NCBI GenBank assembly: GCA_023435965.1
Contig: JAEZLC010000112.1
Span: forward strand, 1 to 5,946
Direction of reading: 5' to 3'
Source of the DNA: Cyanobacteria bacterium OH_CDB_58
Lineage (GTDB): Bacteria; Cyanobacteriota; Vampirovibrionia; Gastranaerophilales; Gastranaerophilaceae
Length of the DNA stretch: 5,946 bases
A model generated the notes under the pieces. It was not told where the DNA came from. It worked only from the letters and a program-made list of their open reading frames with translations, and searched no databases. Made by a program: the position numbers and the translations under genes. Positions 1 through 5,946 of the stretch are shown piece by piece. Numbering within the stretch: the stretch's first letter is position 1; each line of letters begins with the position of its first letter.

Positions 1-2721
1 GTGCCCCTCGGAGATAATCTCTTCGAGCATTTCTTTTAAGTGCTCAAACTTTCCTGAGTGATTTATGCCTTTGACATTTTCTTTATCATAAAGCCTTGGG
101 TGACAACAAATCTGACGAAGTCTAAGAAGTGCAGAGAAAATGGACATTCTGCTCTTTTCAAGTCCGTTTTGTTCAATAGATTTAAACAATTCTTCCTTAG
201 TGCTATCAAGAACTTCAAGGTAGAAGTCTTTTTGCTCAGGCGTAAGCTCACAGTATGCAATATTTTCAACTTTATCCGGTAGGTCTTTGGCAACGTCTCT
301 TTTCATACGTCTTAAAATAAACGGATATATTTGTGATTTGAGCCTTTTTTCAACCGCTTTATCCTCTCTTTCAACTATTGGAGAAACATATCTGTGATTG
401 AATTCGGACTGATTGAACAGGAATCCGGGCATTAAGAAGTTAAACACAGACCAAAGTTCTTCGAGTCGATTTTCTATCGGGGTTCCGGACAATGCCAGCT
501 TGTGCCTACAGTTAAGCCTCTTGACGCTTTGTGCAGTCATTGATTCCGCGTTTTTGATGTTCTGTGACTCATCAAGTATTACATATCTGAATTCTTGTTT
601 TTTAAGTTTTTCGATGTCGCGTCTTATTAAGGCATAGCTTGTTATCACTACATCATATTTTTTAATATCTTTAAAGAGTTCTTTTCTTTCAACACCTGAT
701 AGTTTTAAGCATTTTAGTGACGGGGCAAATTTTTGTATTTCTGATTCCCAGTTAAAAACAACAGACGTAGGGCAAATTACAAGGTTCGGTGCTTGTTTGT
801 CTTTTTCTTTTGCTTTTTGAATTAAAGCAAGTGCCTGAAGGGTTTTGCCTAGACCCATGTCATCCGCTAATATTCCATTTAAACCGTATTGGTATAAGAA
901 CCATAGCCATCCAAAACCTTTGACTTGATATTCCCTGAATTCAGCGTTGATTCCTTTTGGAAGGGTAGCATTATCCATTGTTGAGAATGTTGAAATCTGT
1001 TTCCAGAATTTAGAAAACTTGCGGCTCATCTTTAATGTCATTCCGAGGTTTTGCATTTCGGAAACAAGTCCTGCTCTGTATGTTTTCACAATGTATTTGT
1101 TATCATCATTTTTATAGACATCAAATGTATTAAACGATCTTAATAATGAATATATATCCATCGCCGGCAACTCTGAAAATCCGTCATTTTTGATTCTGAC
1201 ATATTTGTTGCCTTCTGTAATCAGGCTATAAACTTCATCGAACGGTATAATGTTTGTTCCGACTTTCCCATATAATTCAATCTCGAAGCTGTCTGTCGTA
1301 TTGAGGGCAAAATCTAGACCGGCACAAAGCTCAAAAGGCTTGTCTGCAAGGTTAAAGAACGACATGTCATCTTTTTCTTCAAATATCCAGCCTTCTCCTG
1401 CCTGTTTTAGATAGTAGTTGTAAAAGTCTATTGCATTTTCTTTTTCTAAAGCCAGGTTGTTAGTCTGCATCGGTGCAAACTTGCAGGTTAGAAGCATTTG
1501 ATACGCGGCTTCTTCATGTTTTGTGTTTCTTCTAACCCAGTATAAAAGATCTTCTTTTGGTTTTTTAATGGTAACATAAGGGCTTTTTCCGGCTGATTTT
1601 GAGTATGGAACTCGAGTTCCGTCGTAATCAAAATCTAATGAAGCCTTTAGTGAACCGTCATAATCTAATCCCATAGTAACAATGTTAATAGGCGGTTTTT
1701 GCTCTAAAGTCAACCTGTCGATGGCTTCGGTGACTTCGCAGTCCATTATTTCTCTTAATTTTGGAAGCTCTTCATATATGAATTTTGCACCTTCCGCATC
1801 TTTTACATCCGTAAATGTTGCCTTAACAAGGTTTTGAGGAAGCACAGATACAGCAATGTTTGTCGGGAATATAATATTTTTATATCTGCCCCATTTAAGT
1901 TGCCTTGAGAAATATCTTACCTCTTCAAACGGTAAAAGTTCATCTTTATCCGGTCTTTTCCAATATAGTGACAATAGGACGTTTCCTACCATTGAGAAAT
2001 TGACGGAGAGAACAAGTCTCCATTCTTGATCGGTGAACTTCAATTTCTTTTTGCTTTTACCGTCAAGAACATCTTCTGCTTTTGATAGAAGTTGAAAAAA
2101 TCCATCGAATTTTACGATAGGAATATCATACCAGCCTGCTTTTTTATCCAGCCTTGAGTTTTTAAGGAGCATTTGAAACAATGCCAGTTCAACTTTTTGT
2201 GCTGTGTTTAATTCAAAATTTACATCAGCTTTTTGTGCAGCAATAACGGCTTTTAATATTGCCTCGATATCTCGGATTACTTTCCCTGTAGTTCTGTCCA
2301 TTACAAGGATAGAGAAGAAGTTCTGCCTTCTTTTAGGATTAAAGTGGAAGATGTATCCGCCGGTGGGGTTTTCGCACGGCTCAATTATCTCATCCGACAT
2401 ATCAATCGGTACTTTAAATCTTTTTTGTAAAAATTCATCGTAAGTTCTGTCTTCAATGGCTTTTAACCCAACAGCTATGGCGTGTTTGCACCATTTTTCA
2501 TCTAAAGGACATGAACATTTTGGTTCTACTGAACCTTTTTTAAAATTTAATTCTGTTTCGTAAAAAGCCTTGAAATTGCCTTTAACTTTGGCTTTTAAAA
2601 CATTCTTTACGAGCTCCACGTCTTGGACTTGAGACTTTTGATGGTACTCATATCCTCGTCTCCAGCTGCCCGGTTTCGATTGTTCTTTTATATATTTAAA
2701 ATTGAAGTTACAAACACTCAT
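1..2721 (-). CDS. SWIM zinc-finger SNF2-family DNA-dependent ATPase/helicase (3' end outside window)
   Basis: This is a bacterial SNF2 ATPase (superfamily 2 DNA translocase), a cytoplasmic protein expected to act on DNA or nucleoprotein; the cellular role of this bacterial class is poorly defined. I translated all 907 visible codons and found no stop. A SWIM zinc finger lies at residues 69-80 (C69-x-C71-x6-C78-x-H80). About 500 residues of bacterial SNF2-associated region follow. The first helicase lobe has FREYQ at 595-599, Walker A DDMGLGKT at 620-627 (K626), motif Ia ICPTSVVFNW around 649-658, TSY at 694-696, motif II DESQ at 717-720, motif III SGTPIENR at 745-752, and LRRMKRDV from 803. 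The frame ends in SGKFEHLKEMLEEIISEGH, which normally precedes the second lobe, so roughly 150-200 residues (motifs IV-VI) should lie left of base 1. The ATG at 2721 is the first in-frame start after a stop at 2749-2751; its ribosome site is weak (GAAAG). It has its own promoter and is probably not part of the sigma/pilD unit. The family call is very secure, the exact function is not. Confidence 0.96.
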   Translation of the reverse strand, partial: MSVCNFNFKYIKEQSKPGSWRRGYEYHQKSQVQDVELVKNVLKAKVKGNFKAFYETELNFKKGSVEPKCSCPLDEKWCKHAIAVGLKAIEDRTYDEFLQKRFKVPIDMSDEIIEPCENPTGGYIFHFNPKRRQNFFSILVMDRTTGKVIRDIEAILKAVIAAQKADVNFELNTAQKVELALFQMLLKNSRLDKKAGWYDIPIVKFDGFFQLLSKAEDVLDGKSKKKLKFTDQEWRLVLSVNFSMVGNVLLSLYWKRPDKDELLPFEEVRYFSRQLKWGRYKNIIFPTNIAVSVLPQNLVKATFTDVKDAEGAKFIYEELPKLREIMDCEVTEAIDRLTLEQKPPINIVTMGLDYDGSLKASLDFDYDGTRVPYSKSAGKSPYVTIKKPKEDLLYWVRRNTKHEEAAYQMLLTCKFAPMQTNNLALEKENAIDFYNYYLKQAGEGWIFEEKDDMSFFNLADKPFELCAGLDFALNTTDSFEIELYGKVGTNIIPFDEVYSLITEGNKYVRIKNDGFSELPAMDIYSLLRSFNTFDVYKNDDNKYIVKTYRAGLVSEMQNLGMTLKMSRKFSKFWKQISTFSTMDNATLPKGINAEFREYQVKGFGWLWFLYQYGLNGILADDMGLGKTLQALALIQKAKEKDKQAPNLVICPTSVVFNWESEIQKFAPSLKCLKLSGVERKELFKDIKKYDVVITSYALIRRDIEKLKKQEFRYVILDESQNIKNAESMTAQSVKRLNCRHKLALSGTPIENRLEELWSVFNFLMPGFLFNQSEFNHRYVSPIVEREDKAVEKRLKSQIYPFILRRMKRDVAKDLPDKVENIAYCELTPEQKDFYLEVLDSTKEELFKSIEQNGLEKSRMSIFSALLRLRQICCHPRLYDKENVKGINHSGKFEHLKEMLEEIISEGH

Positions 2722-2821
2722 AAGTTCTTTCGAATAATATCTGCACACTCAGAAGCACAAAATCCTCTTAAAGCTCAACGCTGAGCAGTGTAAAACTATA
2801 ATTAACTGCTATCCTATTCTC
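2722..2821 (-). promoter_or_regulatory. SNF2 gene leader: small hairpin and overlapping 16-codon upstream frame
   Basis: The presumed leader holds an inverted repeat GCTCA/TGAGC (2773-2786, 5-bp stem, 4-base loop). Just downstream is AGAGGA (2763-2768), a better Shine-Dalgarno match than the one in front of the SNF2 ATG. Four bases later a GTG (2756-2758) opens a 16-codon frame, MLLSVQILFERTYECL, which stops at TAA 2708-2710, 14 bases inside the overlap with the SNF2 gene. This could couple translation of SNF2 to a short leader peptide. The peptide has no run of repeated codons typical of amino-acid attenuators. The features are visible in the sequence; the regulatory role is inference. Confidence 0.25.
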
Positions 2822-2849
2822 ATTATACATAAAACCTAAAAAATAACAA
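2822..2849 (-). promoter_or_regulatory. Predicted sigma-70-type promoter of the SNF2 gene
   Basis: Read on the minus strand, there is an exact TATAAT (2822-2827) and a TTGTTA (2844-2849, 4 of 6 matches to TTGACA) separated by 16 bp. Transcription would begin near 2815 and leave an untranslated leader of about 95 bases before the SNF2 ATG at 2721. The -10 match is exact but AT-rich sequence gives such matches by chance, so this is a reasonable prediction and not a certainty. Confidence 0.5.
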
Positions 2850-2870
2850 CTCCTATCTGAATTCCTTTAT

Positions 2871-3818
2871 TTACATAAGTTTTGTTAAAAATTTCATTAT
2901 AGCTTCGCCGTAGAAAACAACAACAAAAGTCATGATTAAAAGGCTTGGACCAAACGGTAAATATGTAAGTTCAGTGCTGGTTTTTGTTATTTTAGTGAGT
3001 TTGGTACAAGCAAAACCTCCTGACACAACAATAAGCAGTGCTCCTATAGATTGTGCATAAACATTTAACATGTTCACATACATAAGACTTTTGTAAATTA
3101 TGGTTATTAAGATGAATAAAATCAAAGAAATTACAAGGTTCTTTTCTTTATTCTGCCACATTTTTTTGATGAACCCCGGAAAAATGAGCAGAACTTGAAA
3201 AAATACGCTCAGCATCAGTACTAGAAAAAATGGTTTCGGCCCTACTAGAGCTCCGATCCCAGCTGCTATAAATGTATCGCCTTCTCCAAAGGCTCTTTTT
3301 TTCGCAAAAAGATAGCCAAGTCTTGCAATAGTTTCCATTACAAGAGCCCCAAGCAGAAGACCTATAAGGGAAGTAACTATTTGTTTGTTTATTAGATTAA
3401 AAAGTAGAGCGATTACTATAAAAGATATTGTATGTGCATCAAAAACAACCTTTTCTTTTATGTCGGTTACCGCGATCACAATTGCTAACGAAACAAGAAT
3501 CAAAAGGAAAAATGCGGTAAAAGAAAATCCAAAAGTCATAGAGATTGCCAAAAAAGACAGTCCGGTAATCAATTCAACAATCGGGTACTGGACGCTTATT
3601 TTTTCTTTGCAGTCCCTGCATTTACCCCTCAATATGAGGTAAGATAATATTGGCACGTTGTCATAAAATCTTATTAATTTGTTGCAGTAGGGGCATTTTG
3701 AAGGAGGAAGAACTATTGATTCTCCTGTAAATGATCTTGATATGACCACATTGAGAAAACTACCTATACAAACCCCAACGATAAAAACGAAAATATAGTA
3801 ATAATATATTAATGTCAT
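2871..3818 (-). CDS. pilD: Prepilin peptidase / N-methyltransferase (PilD, A24A family), with extra membrane segments
   Basis: This inner-membrane aspartic protease should cleave the leader of type IV pilins or pseudopilins at the cytoplasmic face and methylate the new N-terminus. The 315-residue protein opens with a hydrophobic helix and GSFLNVVISR (19-28), then the methyltransferase domain with its zinc site CPYC (42-45) and CRDC (67-70) and the usual YDNVPILSYL (52-61). The two catalytic aspartates fit D119 (in TDIKEKVVFD) and D181 (in FGEGD). The usual closing LPFGP motif is at 287-291. About 105 residues separate GEGD from LPFGP; in typical members it is about 60-65. The excess contains two hydrophobic segments (about 227-248 and 254-270). 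The ATG shares its A with the TAA of the sigma gene (TAATG), and AAGG (3826-3829) lies 7 bases upstream, so translation is coupled. Family call is very secure; whether it serves pili, competence or type II secretion cannot be read from this window. Confidence 0.96.
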   Translation of the reverse strand: MTLIYYYYIFVFIVGVCIGSFLNVVISRSFTGESIVLPPSKCPYCNKLIRFYDNVPILSYLILRGKCRDCKEKISVQYPIVELITGLSFLAISMTFGFSFTAFFLLILVSLAIVIAVTDIKEKVVFDAHTISFIVIALLFNLINKQIVTSLIGLLLGALVMETIARLGYLFAKKRAFGEGDTFIAAGIGALVGPKPFFLVLMLSVFFQVLLIFPGFIKKMWQNKEKNLVISLILFILITIIYKSLMYVNMLNVYAQSIGALLIVVSGGFACTKLTKITKTSTELTYLPFGPSLLIMTFVVVFYGEAIMKFLTKLM

Positions 3819-4615
3819 TAAATAGCCTTATTCTTATCTTCTTTTTTCTCTGATATTATTTCAAACAATTGTTGAAGAGCTTTTCTTAACCTTCTTGAAA
3901 CTTGCATTTGAGAAATTCCAAGTTTTGCAGCTATTTGCGTTTGGCTCATATCTTCAAAATAGTTTAGTTTGATAACTTCTTGAAGTTTTTCATCCAAAAT
4001 GCTTACAGCGTCTGAAATTAATATCTTATCTTCTTGAAAAGAAGCCAAATTCTGGTAATTGTTATCTGCTATTTTATCCCCAAGAGGTTGATAGTCGTCA
4101 TCCCCTACAGAAACTACTTCATCCAGGGAGATTGTTTTTCTTCTTCTTTCCACATCGATGACTTCTTTGATTTTGCCGATTGGAGTATCTAATTCTGATG
4201 CTATATCCAATTCTGAAGGGATGTTTCCGGATTCATCTTTCATTTTTTTTATGATTTGGTTAACCCTGTATGCCAGCTCATGGATTTCTCTGGGAGCCTT
4301 AATCATAGATGCTTTATCTCTTAAATAATGCCTTATTTCTCCGGTTATTAAATATGTAGCATAAGTCTTGAAGTTTTCACTTACTTCAGGGTTATAGAGT
4401 TTTATTGCCTTAATTAAACCCATACTGCCCACTTGAATAATGTCTTCAACAGGGTCGGTGTTTCTTCTGGCTAGACCTCTTGCAATCTTTTTTACTAAAG
4501 GCATTGCTGCCATTGCAATAACGTTTTGAAGTTGTTTCTTGAGCTTTGCATCAGTCGTGGACTTGTATGTCGCAAGCCAATCTTTAATCTCTTGAAAATT
4601 TATCTCTTGCTGCAT
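3818..4615 (-). CDS. sigF: Alternative RNA polymerase sigma factor, sigma-70 group 3 (SigF/SigB type)
   Basis: This protein directs RNA polymerase to a special promoter set. The 265 residues lack region 1.1 of housekeeping sigma factors. Region 2 spans about 36-105 and contains DIIQVGSMGLIKAIKLYNP (58-76), FKTYATYLITGEIRHYLRD (82-100), the core-binding and -10 recognition signatures of group 3 factors. Region 3 covers about 108-185 (KAPREIHE at the start, then IPSELDIASELD). Region 4 is about 203-252, with the helix-turn-helix MSQTQIAAKLGISQMQVSRR (223-242) that reads the -35 element. GEIRHYLRDK is close to cyanobacterial SigF and to Firmicute SigB/SigF. SigF of Synechocystis is needed for pili and motility, which fits the coupled pilD downstream. 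The ATG is backed by an in-frame TAG eight codons upstream. The gene symbol is a best guess among SigF/SigB/SigG-like names; no anti-sigma gene is visible next to it. Confidence 0.93.
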   Translation of the reverse strand: MQQEINFQEIKDWLATYKSTTDAKLKKQLQNVIAMAAMPLVKKIARGLARRNTDPVEDIIQVGSMGLIKAIKLYNPEVSENFKTYATYLITGEIRHYLRDKASMIKAPREIHELAYRVNQIIKKMKDESGNIPSELDIASELDTPIGKIKEVIDVERRRKTISLDEVVSVGDDDYQPLGDKIADNNYQNLASFQEDKILISDAVSILDEKLQEVIKLNYFEDMSQTQIAAKLGISQMQVSRRLRKALQQLFEIISEKKEDKNKAI

Positions 4616-4627
4616 AAACTGAAAAGT

Positions 4628-4635
4628 CCCTCTCT
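4628..4635 (-). promoter_or_regulatory. Ribosome binding site of the sigma gene, unusually far from the start
   Basis: Minus-strand AGAGAGGG is the only purine-rich match in front of the sigma ATG. It ends 12 bases from the start codon, longer than the usual 5-9. No alternative in-frame start lies nearer, because an in-frame TAG follows eight codons upstream, so the ATG at 4615 still stands. The wide spacing may mean modest translation. Confidence 0.5.
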
Positions 4636-4648
4636 AATTTACAGCCCA

Positions 4649-4677
4649 ATTATATTATATATGACTTTCGATTAAAA
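4649..4677 (-). promoter_or_regulatory. Predicted promoter of the sigma-pilD unit
   Basis: Two overlapping TATAAT boxes lie on the minus strand (4649-4654 and 4654-4659). The one nearer the gene has TTTTAA (4672-4677, 3 of 6 matches to TTGACA) 17 bp upstream. It sits in the 80-bp gap between cda and the sigma gene, so sigma-pilD can be transcribed without cda. If the box is real it looks like a housekeeping-sigma promoter and not an autoregulated one, but the -35 is weak and the region is AT-rich. Confidence 0.4.
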
Positions 4678-4695
4678 GAATATCAGATATTTGAA

Positions 4696-5088
4696 CTATA
4701 ATTTAAAATTATGCGGTAAAAGCTCGTTGATGCAATACGATACGGTTTTTGAATCTTCATCTTCCAATATGATTTTTGTATGCTGACCTTTTTCGAATTC
4801 GTACACCCATTGTCTGCAAGCTCCACAAGGTGAGCAAAACTTTGTGTTCGGAGAATATATGGCTATTTTTATAAGATCTGAACATTCGCCCGCTGCTATA
4901 GCGTTTGAAATAGCGTTGCGTTCAGCACATAACGCCAAGCCGTAGCTTGCATTTTCAACATTGCAACCCAAATAATAGTTGCCGCTGGAGTACAATGCAC
5001 AAGCTCCTACTTTGAATTTTGAATAAGGGGCATATGCTTTGTTAGCCGCCTCTTTTGCTAATTCTAATAATTCTTCGTCTGTCTTCAT
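4696..5088 (-). CDS. cdd: Cytidine deaminase, small homotetrameric type
   Basis: The enzyme hydrolyses cytidine and deoxycytidine to uridine and deoxyuridine plus ammonia, in cytoplasmic pyrimidine salvage. The 130-residue protein has the usual length of the tetrameric class. It shows AYAPYSKFKVGA (18-29), the substrate-binding NVENASYG (43-50), the catalytic CAERNAI (C54 zinc ligand, E56 proton shuttle) and PCGACRQ (zinc ligands C88 and C91). Three cysteine ligands are typical of this class. I chose the ATG at 5088 because GAGG (5095-5098) is 6 bases upstream and family members start just before this ELLELAKEA helix. The frame could open at 5145, but that adds 19 hydrophobic and basic residues with no family counterpart. 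It stops at TAG 4696-4698. It precedes the sigma gene by 80 bp and is probably an independent gene. Confidence 0.96.
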   Translation of the reverse strand: MKTDEELLELAKEAANKAYAPYSKFKVGACALYSSGNYYLGCNVENASYGLALCAERNAISNAIAAGECSDLIKIAIYSPNTKFCSPCGACRQWVYEFEKGQHTKIILEDEDSKTVSYCINELLPHNFKL

Positions 5089-5156
5089 GTTTTTCCTCAC
5101 AGATATTTTTTTTAGGATGTAAATCAATACTACTACACAATACATTAAAATCGACT

Positions 5157-5186
5157 TATATATTTGCTTTTTTAGATAAGATGCAA
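5157..5186 (-). promoter_or_regulatory. Possible promoter of cytidine deaminase
   Basis: On the minus strand TTGCAT (5181-5186, 4 of 6 matches to TTGACA) and TATATA (5157-5162, 4 of 6 matches to TATAAT) are separated by 18 bp. A start near 5150 would leave a leader of about 60 bases. The match is mediocre in an AT-rich tract. The palindrome at 5191-5208 begins 4 bp upstream of the -35 box. Confidence 0.3.
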
Positions 5187-5190
5187 GAAA

Positions 5191-5208
5191 ATCCTTTATA
5201 TAAAGGAT
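5191..5208. promoter_or_regulatory. 18-bp perfect palindrome in the divergent control region (candidate operator)
   Basis: ATCCTTTATATAAAGGAT equals its own reverse complement over all 18 bases. It lies between two divergent genes, 58 bases from the rightward start at 5266 and 103 bases from the cda start at 5088, the place expected for the site of a dimeric regulator. On the minus strand it is followed by TTTTC, so it could instead form a weak hairpin of about 7 bp with T-tract. The rightward transcript lacks that T-tract. The symmetry is seen directly; the binding role is inference. Confidence 0.45.
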
Positions 5209-5265
5209 AAAAAGAACCTCACTATAAAAGATAATGTTAGTAATTAAATATACTATGGGATAATT

Positions 5266-5946
5266 ATGAATTCTTTTCTTAAAAACCTAACGGGATTAGC
5301 AATAATATTTTTTTCTTGCACTATGTCTGCTCAATCTCAAGAAATAATGGCAATACTTAGTGATAATCTAAAACCTGTTTCGACGAATTACATAATTTAT
5401 CCTGAAACATCAAACTTGATATCTCAGGAAATCTCAAATAGAATGAACCTCAACGGGCATATTTAGGCACTTCCTGTTTGCAATTCTATCAGTAATGCCC
5501 AGAAGCAGTCACTCGATGATGAAGTCATTACATTTGTAAAAGAATACAAATATACTTACAACCTTAATTACGAAATCCTGAGAAAAATCGCGAATAAACT
5601 AGGTGCTACCTATATTTTATTAGTGAGTTCAAGTCTTGATACTGAGACAAGCTTTCTGAAGGAAACTATTTGGAGCAAAATATCCATAGCAGGAGAGAAC
5701 TCAGTAAATCCGAGTTATAGGATAGTAACTCACATAACATTAATAGACCCTAAAAATGAGCTTATATTGTTTGAAAAGAACTATGACAGTATTCTTGTTG
5801 GGAGAGATTTTGATTTGGCGATTCCTACTTTTTCTCCGTCGCCTATGCAACTCAAAAAAATACACAAAGTCTCTGTAAGCTTGGCAAATAACGTAACTCC
5901 AATAATAGAAGCGAAGATAATGCCGGAGCTTCTTCCTGTGCAAGAT
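5266..5946 (+). pseudogene. Secreted or periplasmic protein of unknown function, interrupted by an in-frame TAG (3' end outside window)
   Basis: I do not recognise a named family. The ATG at 5266 has GGGA (5257-5260) five bases upstream. Residues 1-24 look like a signal peptide: N-terminal K6, hydrophobic core LTGLAIIFF, then SCTMSAQS; C18 could be a poor lipobox cysteine. Codon 67 is TAG (5464-5466). The same frame then stays open for 160 more codons to the window edge, with a normal soluble-protein composition, so the two parts are one gene. The alternation of segments resembles CsgG/LpoB/TolB-N-like folds: a strand YIIYPE (42-47) and a helix NLISQEISNRM (50-60), then a helix ILRKIANKLGA (104-114) with strand TYILLVSSS (115-123), and a strand pair RIVTHITLIDPKNELILFEK (152-171). 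That fold is inference only. No good restart codon follows the TAG. It may be a recent nonsense mutation, a sequencing error, or amber readthrough. Confidence 0.7.

Larger units (their letters stand above)
5089..5265. other. Divergent intergenic region between cda and the secreted-protein gene
   Basis: These 177 AT-rich bases hold the cda ribosome site, a possible cda promoter, the 18-bp palindrome and the ribosome site of the rightward gene. For the rightward gene, TATAAA (5223-5228) and GATAAT (5230-5235) are possible -10 boxes, but neither has a convincing -35 at 16-18 bp. I see no small gene and no structured RNA here. Confidence 0.5.

Noticed and set aside
58..637. Open frames of about 75 codons on both strands within the SNF2 gene (58-282, 63-293 and 413-637)
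   Set aside because: They lie inside the continuous SNF2 frame that carries recognisable helicase motifs; the short frames show no motif, ribosome site or protein-like composition.
2204..2443. 79-codon rightward frame
   Set aside because: It is antisense to the intact SNF2 coding sequence near its N-terminal region and shows no family features.
3385..3642. 85-codon rightward frame
   Set aside because: It is antisense to the prepilin peptidase across its conserved motifs, so it is a shadow.
4649..4659. The repeated TATAAT as a meaningful direct repeat
   Set aside because: Two overlapping copies arise easily in an AT-only stretch; I kept them only as alternative -10 boxes.
4679..4691. AATAT-CAG-ATATT inverted repeat after cda as a Rho-independent terminator
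   Set aside because: The stem is five A-T pairs only and would be too unstable; the following T-run is short.
4696..4698. Genome-wide reading of TAG as an amino acid to explain the TAG at 5464
   Set aside because: cda ends in TAG right where the family ends, so TAG appears to serve as a stop here; the evidence is mild but recoding is not needed.
5089..5145. Nineteen-residue N-terminal extension of cytidine deaminase
   Set aside because: The internal ATG at 5088 has GAGG at the right distance and matches the usual start of the family; the extension has no counterpart and cytidine deaminase is not exported.
5740..5943. 67-codon leftward frame rich in basic and aromatic residues
   Set aside because: It is antisense to the second part of the secreted-protein gene; its composition is what the reverse complement of AT-rich coding sequence gives, and it has no clear ribosome site.

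Overview
The window is an AT-rich bacterial segment with five genes. Four are read leftward (minus strand), in transcription order: cytidine deaminase (cda), a group 3 sigma-70 factor of the SigF/SigB type, a prepilin peptidase of the PilD/A24 family, and a SWIM-SNF2 family ATPase that runs off the left edge. A fifth gene, read rightward, diverges from cda and runs off the right edge. It encodes a secreted protein whose frame is broken by one in-frame TAG. I found no RNA genes, insertion sequences, CRISPR arrays or origins.

Organism (inference): a diderm bacterium on or near the cyanobacterial line, most likely a non-photosynthetic Vampirovibrionia/Melainabacteria (Gastranaerophilales-like) member. 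The reasons are the low GC, the cyanobacterial SigF-like sigma factor, the type IV pilus peptidase and the SWIM-SNF2 ATPase. No taxonomic marker is present, so this is moderate confidence; a low-GC Firmicute-like source fits less well with the style of the secreted protein.

Layout. Bases 1-2721 are the SNF2 gene (907 codons visible, no internal stop, C-terminal helicase lobe missing). Bases 2722-2870 are its leader, with a good sigma-70-like promoter, a small hairpin and a 16-codon upstream reading frame that overlaps its start. Bases 2871-4615 hold pilD and the sigma gene, joined by a TAATG stop/start overlap, so they form one translationally coupled unit. Bases 4616-4695 carry a sigma-70-like promoter in front of the sigma gene. 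Bases 4696-5088 are cda. Bases 5089-5265 are the divergent control region, with an 18-bp perfect palindrome. Bases 5266-5946 are the interrupted secreted-protein gene.

How they work together: the clearest functional unit is the sigma factor plus prepilin peptidase. It suggests an alternative sigma factor tied to assembly of type IV pili, competence pseudopili or type II secretion, as SigF is tied to pili and motility in cyanobacteria. cda (pyrimidine salvage) and the SNF2 ATPase look like neighbours with their own promoters rather than parts of that unit. The points most worth checking are the in-frame TAG at 5464-5466, the sigma/pilD coupling, the palindrome, and the extra membrane segments in the prepilin peptidase.
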